This document shows, in pieces, positions 61,938-64,000 of a stretch of 64,000 nt of DNA. Each line of letters begins with the position of its first letter. Position 1 is the stretch's first letter. The notes beneath the pieces were generated by a model. The model was not told the origin of the DNA and did not search any database. It was given only the letters and a program-made list of their open reading frames with translations. Made by a program: the position numbers and the translations under genes. Origin of the DNA: Streptomyces bathyalis (lineage in GTDB: Bacteria; Actinomycetota; Actinomycetes; Streptomycetales; Streptomycetaceae); the NCBI RefSeq assembly GCF_015910445.1, contig NZ_CP048882.1, positions 3,410,001 to 3,474,000 of the forward strand, in the 5' to 3' direction.

Positions 61938-62891
61938 ATGAACCGCCGCTCCCGGCACTTACGCCTCAAGCTCGTCGCCCTGCTGACAACTGCCGGGCTG
62001 TGCGCATGCACCGGCTCCGGGACGTCGAACGGCTCCGACGGCGAGGCATCAGGACGCAATCCGAACTCGGGAAGCCAGAAGTCCCTGTTCGCGGACAGCC
62101 CCGTCACCGTCCTCGTGAAGAGCGACCAACCCGGCTTCAGCACGCCCTCGGGCGGCGAGAGCTACACGGGATTCGACGTCGCGCTCACGCACTTCCTCGC
62201 CAGGGAGATCGGTTTCAAGGAGAGGCTGCGCAGTGTGCCCGGCGGCGAGCGGGAGCAGAGCCTGAGCAGGGGCCTCGGTGACCTCGCCATCGCGACGTAC
62301 ACGATCACCGAAGCACGTGACGAGAAGATCGACTTCACCGCGCCCTATCTCAAGACCTACCAGGGAGTCCTCGTCCGCAAGGACAACACCGACATCAAGA
62401 AGCTCGACGACGTCGCCGGAAAGCGGGTGTGCACCGCGACCGGAACGACCTCCGATCCGGGCAGCGCCCCCGGGCGCGGCGAGCGGGAGCAGATCGTCGA
62501 CGCGATCGGACGGGACGCGGTAATCAAGCTGCGCAAGGACTACGACTCCTGCGTGAGCGCGCTCAGGACCGGAGTCGTCGACGCCGTCTGGACGGACAAG
62601 GTGCTCCTCGAAGGCATCGCGGAGGCGGACGGCGGCCACGATGTGAAGGTGGTGGAGGACATCGCCATCGAGAGCCGCCAGTTCTACGGCATCGGCCTCC
62701 CGGAAGGCCACGAGCGGGACTGCAGACGTATCAACGCCAGGCTGAAGAAGTTTCTCCGGCAGACATGGCGTGACACCTTCACGGATCACTTCCCGCGTAT
62801 CGCCGCCGGCGGCCCGGGGTTCGAGCAGCAGTACAAGCCCACGGAACGCGAATTCAAGGCGTACGAGGCCAAGTCGTGCGGCGGCGCGTAG
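61938..62891 (+). CDS. Amino-acid-binding-type (SBP_bac_3) lipoprotein with TTA codon, paralogue
   Basis: A 317-residue lipoprotein (lipobox LCAC, Cys24) closely similar to the one at 60169 ('IATYTITEARDEKIDFTAPYLKTYQGVLVRKDNTDIKKL', 'TDKVLLEGIAE', ending 'FEQQYKPTEREFKAYEAKSCGGA'). Codon 8 (61959-61961) is TTA, again for bldA. The start follows AAGGAGACA. Both genes end in the same 'PTEREFKAY..KSCG' tail, an unusual cysteine-containing C-terminus. Confidence 0.9.
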   Translation: MNRRSRHLRLKLVALLTTAGLCACTGSGTSNGSDGEASGRNPNSGSQKSLFADSPVTVLVKSDQPGFSTPSGGESYTGFDVALTHFLAREIGFKERLRSVPGGEREQSLSRGLGDLAIATYTITEARDEKIDFTAPYLKTYQGVLVRKDNTDIKKLDDVAGKRVCTATGTTSDPGSAPGRGEREQIVDAIGRDAVIKLRKDYDSCVSALRTGVVDAVWTDKVLLEGIAEADGGHDVKVVEDIAIESRQFYGIGLPEGHERDCRRINARLKKFLRQTWRDTFTDHFPRIAAGGPGFEQQYKPTEREFKAYEAKSCGGA

Positions 62892-63041
62892 CCGGGGAGC
62901 CGAAGCCGGCGGAATCGGCTCCCCGGTCAGTGGCCCGTACGCAACGCGAACCGCCCTGCCGGGCCCGGAAGTTCACCGGGCCCGGCATCTGGACACACGA
63001 CGGTGAGGCCGCCGCGGCGCGGTAGCCGGGGCCGTCCCCGC

Positions 63042-64000
63042 TCAGCCCTCCAGCCGCACCGGCTGCCCCGAGCGTGCCGAGGCGTAGCCCGCCAGGGCGA
63101 TGCGCAGCGAGCGGAGCCCGGCCTCTCCGTCGGCGACCTGGACCGCGGAGTCGTCCCGCGTGCCGTGGAGGAACGCCCGGACCATCGCATCGTCGAGGTC
63201 GCTCCCCCACGGCAGCAGCACGCCCTCGCGGCGCGACTCGTCGAAGCCGGAGACGACCTGGCCGAAGGCGTCCATCTCCACCGTGGCCCGCTCGCCCACG
63301 AGTTGGAGTTCGAGACCGCCCCAGGTGGGGTGGTGGTCGGGATGGCTCCAGCTGCAGTCGATGGTGGCGACGGCGCCGTTGTCGTAGCGGACCGTCACGA
63401 GTCCGGCGGTCTCCACCCCGACGCCGTCGGCCTCGTACATGAGGTTGTTCGTCTGCGCGTAGACCTCTTCGGCGCGTGCGTCGCCGAACAGGTCGTCCAG
63501 GAGGTCGGCGATGTGCACGGTGTGGTCCATCAGGGCGCCGCCGCCGGCGAGCCGGGGATCGGTGAACCAGGCGCGGGCGTCCGCCGGTAGCCGTCCGTTG
63601 TTCGCCCCGGCGACGGTCAGCACCCGGCCTGTGCCGCCGCCGCGCACCGCCTCCCGCAGCGCCGCGTAGGCGGGGCTGAAGCGCACGGGGTAGGCGACGC
63701 CGAGCCGTACGCCTGCCTCACGGCAGGCCGCGACCATCGCCTCGCCGTCCTCCACGGTGGTGGCCAGCGGCTTCTCGCAGAGCACGTCCACGCCGTGCTT
63801 CGCGGCGAGTTCGACGAGCGGCCGGTGCCGGGAGTTCTCGGCGGCGACGACGACCGCGTCCGGCCCCCAGTCGAACACCTCCTGGTAGGTGCCGGCGTAA
63901 GGGACCCCGAGCCGCTCGGCCAGCGCGCTGCCGCGCACCTCGCCCGCGGGTGCCGACCCGCCGTCCGGGTCGCTGGTGAGGACCTCGACGCCGTCCATTC
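63042..64000 (-). CDS. Gfo/Idh/MocA-family oxidoreductase (partial, N-terminus outside window)
   Basis: At least 318 residues are in the window; the gene runs past its right end, so the GxGxxG dinucleotide motif is not seen. 'VVVAAENSRHRPLVELAAKHGVDVLCEKPLA' carries the signature EKP (CEKPLA), and the C-terminal half ('GGGALMDHTVHIADLLDDLFGDA') has the substrate-binding barrel with catalytic D..H. These enzymes oxidise or epimerise sugars, inositols or related compounds with NAD(P). Confidence 0.88.
   Translation of the reverse strand, partial: MDGVEVLTSDPDGGSAPAGEVRGSALAERLGVPYAGTYQEVFDWGPDAVVVAAENSRHRPLVELAAKHGVDVLCEKPLATTVEDGEAMVAACREAGVRLGVAYPVRFSPAYAALREAVRGGGTGRVLTVAGANNGRLPADARAWFTDPRLAGGGALMDHTVHIADLLDDLFGDARAEEVYAQTNNLMYEADGVGVETAGLVTVRYDNGAVATIDCSWSHPDHHPTWGGLELQLVGERATVEMDAFGQVVSGFDESRREGVLLPWGSDLDDAMVRAFLHGTRDDSAVQVADGEAGLRSLRIALAGYASARSGQPVRLEG

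Overview
The window is high-GC actinobacterial DNA, most likely a Streptomyces chromosome arm or near-core region. The signs are GTG starts, strong GGAGG-type ribosome sites, four-base ATGA/GTGA gene overlaps, leaderless promoters, many sigma factors and lipoproteins, rare TTA codons and the gene families present. All 64 kb look chromosomal: two tRNA genes, no transposase, no integrase, no CRISPR array and no rRNA. About 50 protein genes are supported.

Layout. 0-5.4 kb: a substrate-binding-like protein, a GNAT acetyltransferase, a sulfite-oxidase-type molybdoenzyme with its flavin reductase and a zinc-ribbon protein, an F420/FMN monooxygenase and a hemerythrin. 5.6-8.4 kb: a 54-residue conserved-looking small protein and two tandem SigB/SigF-type sigma factors. 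8.4-13 kb: an orphan MarR-like operator and a pseudoknot-like pair of inverted repeats ahead of a 14-TM drug-exporter fused to three carboxypeptidase-regulatory-like domains, then a YceI protein carrying the same domain type. 13-16.4 kb: an amidase and a LytM endopeptidase (cell wall) and a caspase-like protease. 17.4-25.7 kb: a probable aromatic or heteroaromatic catabolic cluster under one IclR regulator with matched operators on both divergent promoters. 26-27.8 kb: a MetE-like protein and a VanX-type dipeptidase.

28-32.3 kb holds the most striking system: kaiB, kaiC and a PAS-SpoIIE phosphatase in one translationally coupled operon (no kaiA), followed by a second SpoIIE phosphatase. It looks like a clock- or timer-like module wired to a partner-switching phosphatase output. 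33-38 kb: tRNA-Arg and tRNA-Ser, then a 1222-residue two-PAS hybrid-kinase-like protein that has lost its phosphoacceptor histidine. 38-44 kb: acyl-CoA ligase, SigE-family sigma factor, a DUF1906 secreted protein, an XRE membrane regulator and a secreted protein.

43.6-52.2 kb: a LacI-controlled sugar ABC importer (binding lipoprotein plus two permeases, no ATPase) with two alpha-glucosidases, for uptake and hydrolysis of an alpha-glucoside; the ATPase is presumably a shared one encoded elsewhere. 52.4-59.9 kb: a cupin, a leaderless PadR gene with a HAAS-like membrane partner, a small kinase-like ATPase, a CGNR regulator divergent from a drug exporter, and a two-component system. 60-63 kb: two paralogous amino-acid-binding-type lipoproteins, each with one TTA codon near its start (so probably bldA-dependent), flanking a membrane protein, and no transporter. 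The window ends inside a Gfo/Idh/MocA oxidoreductase.
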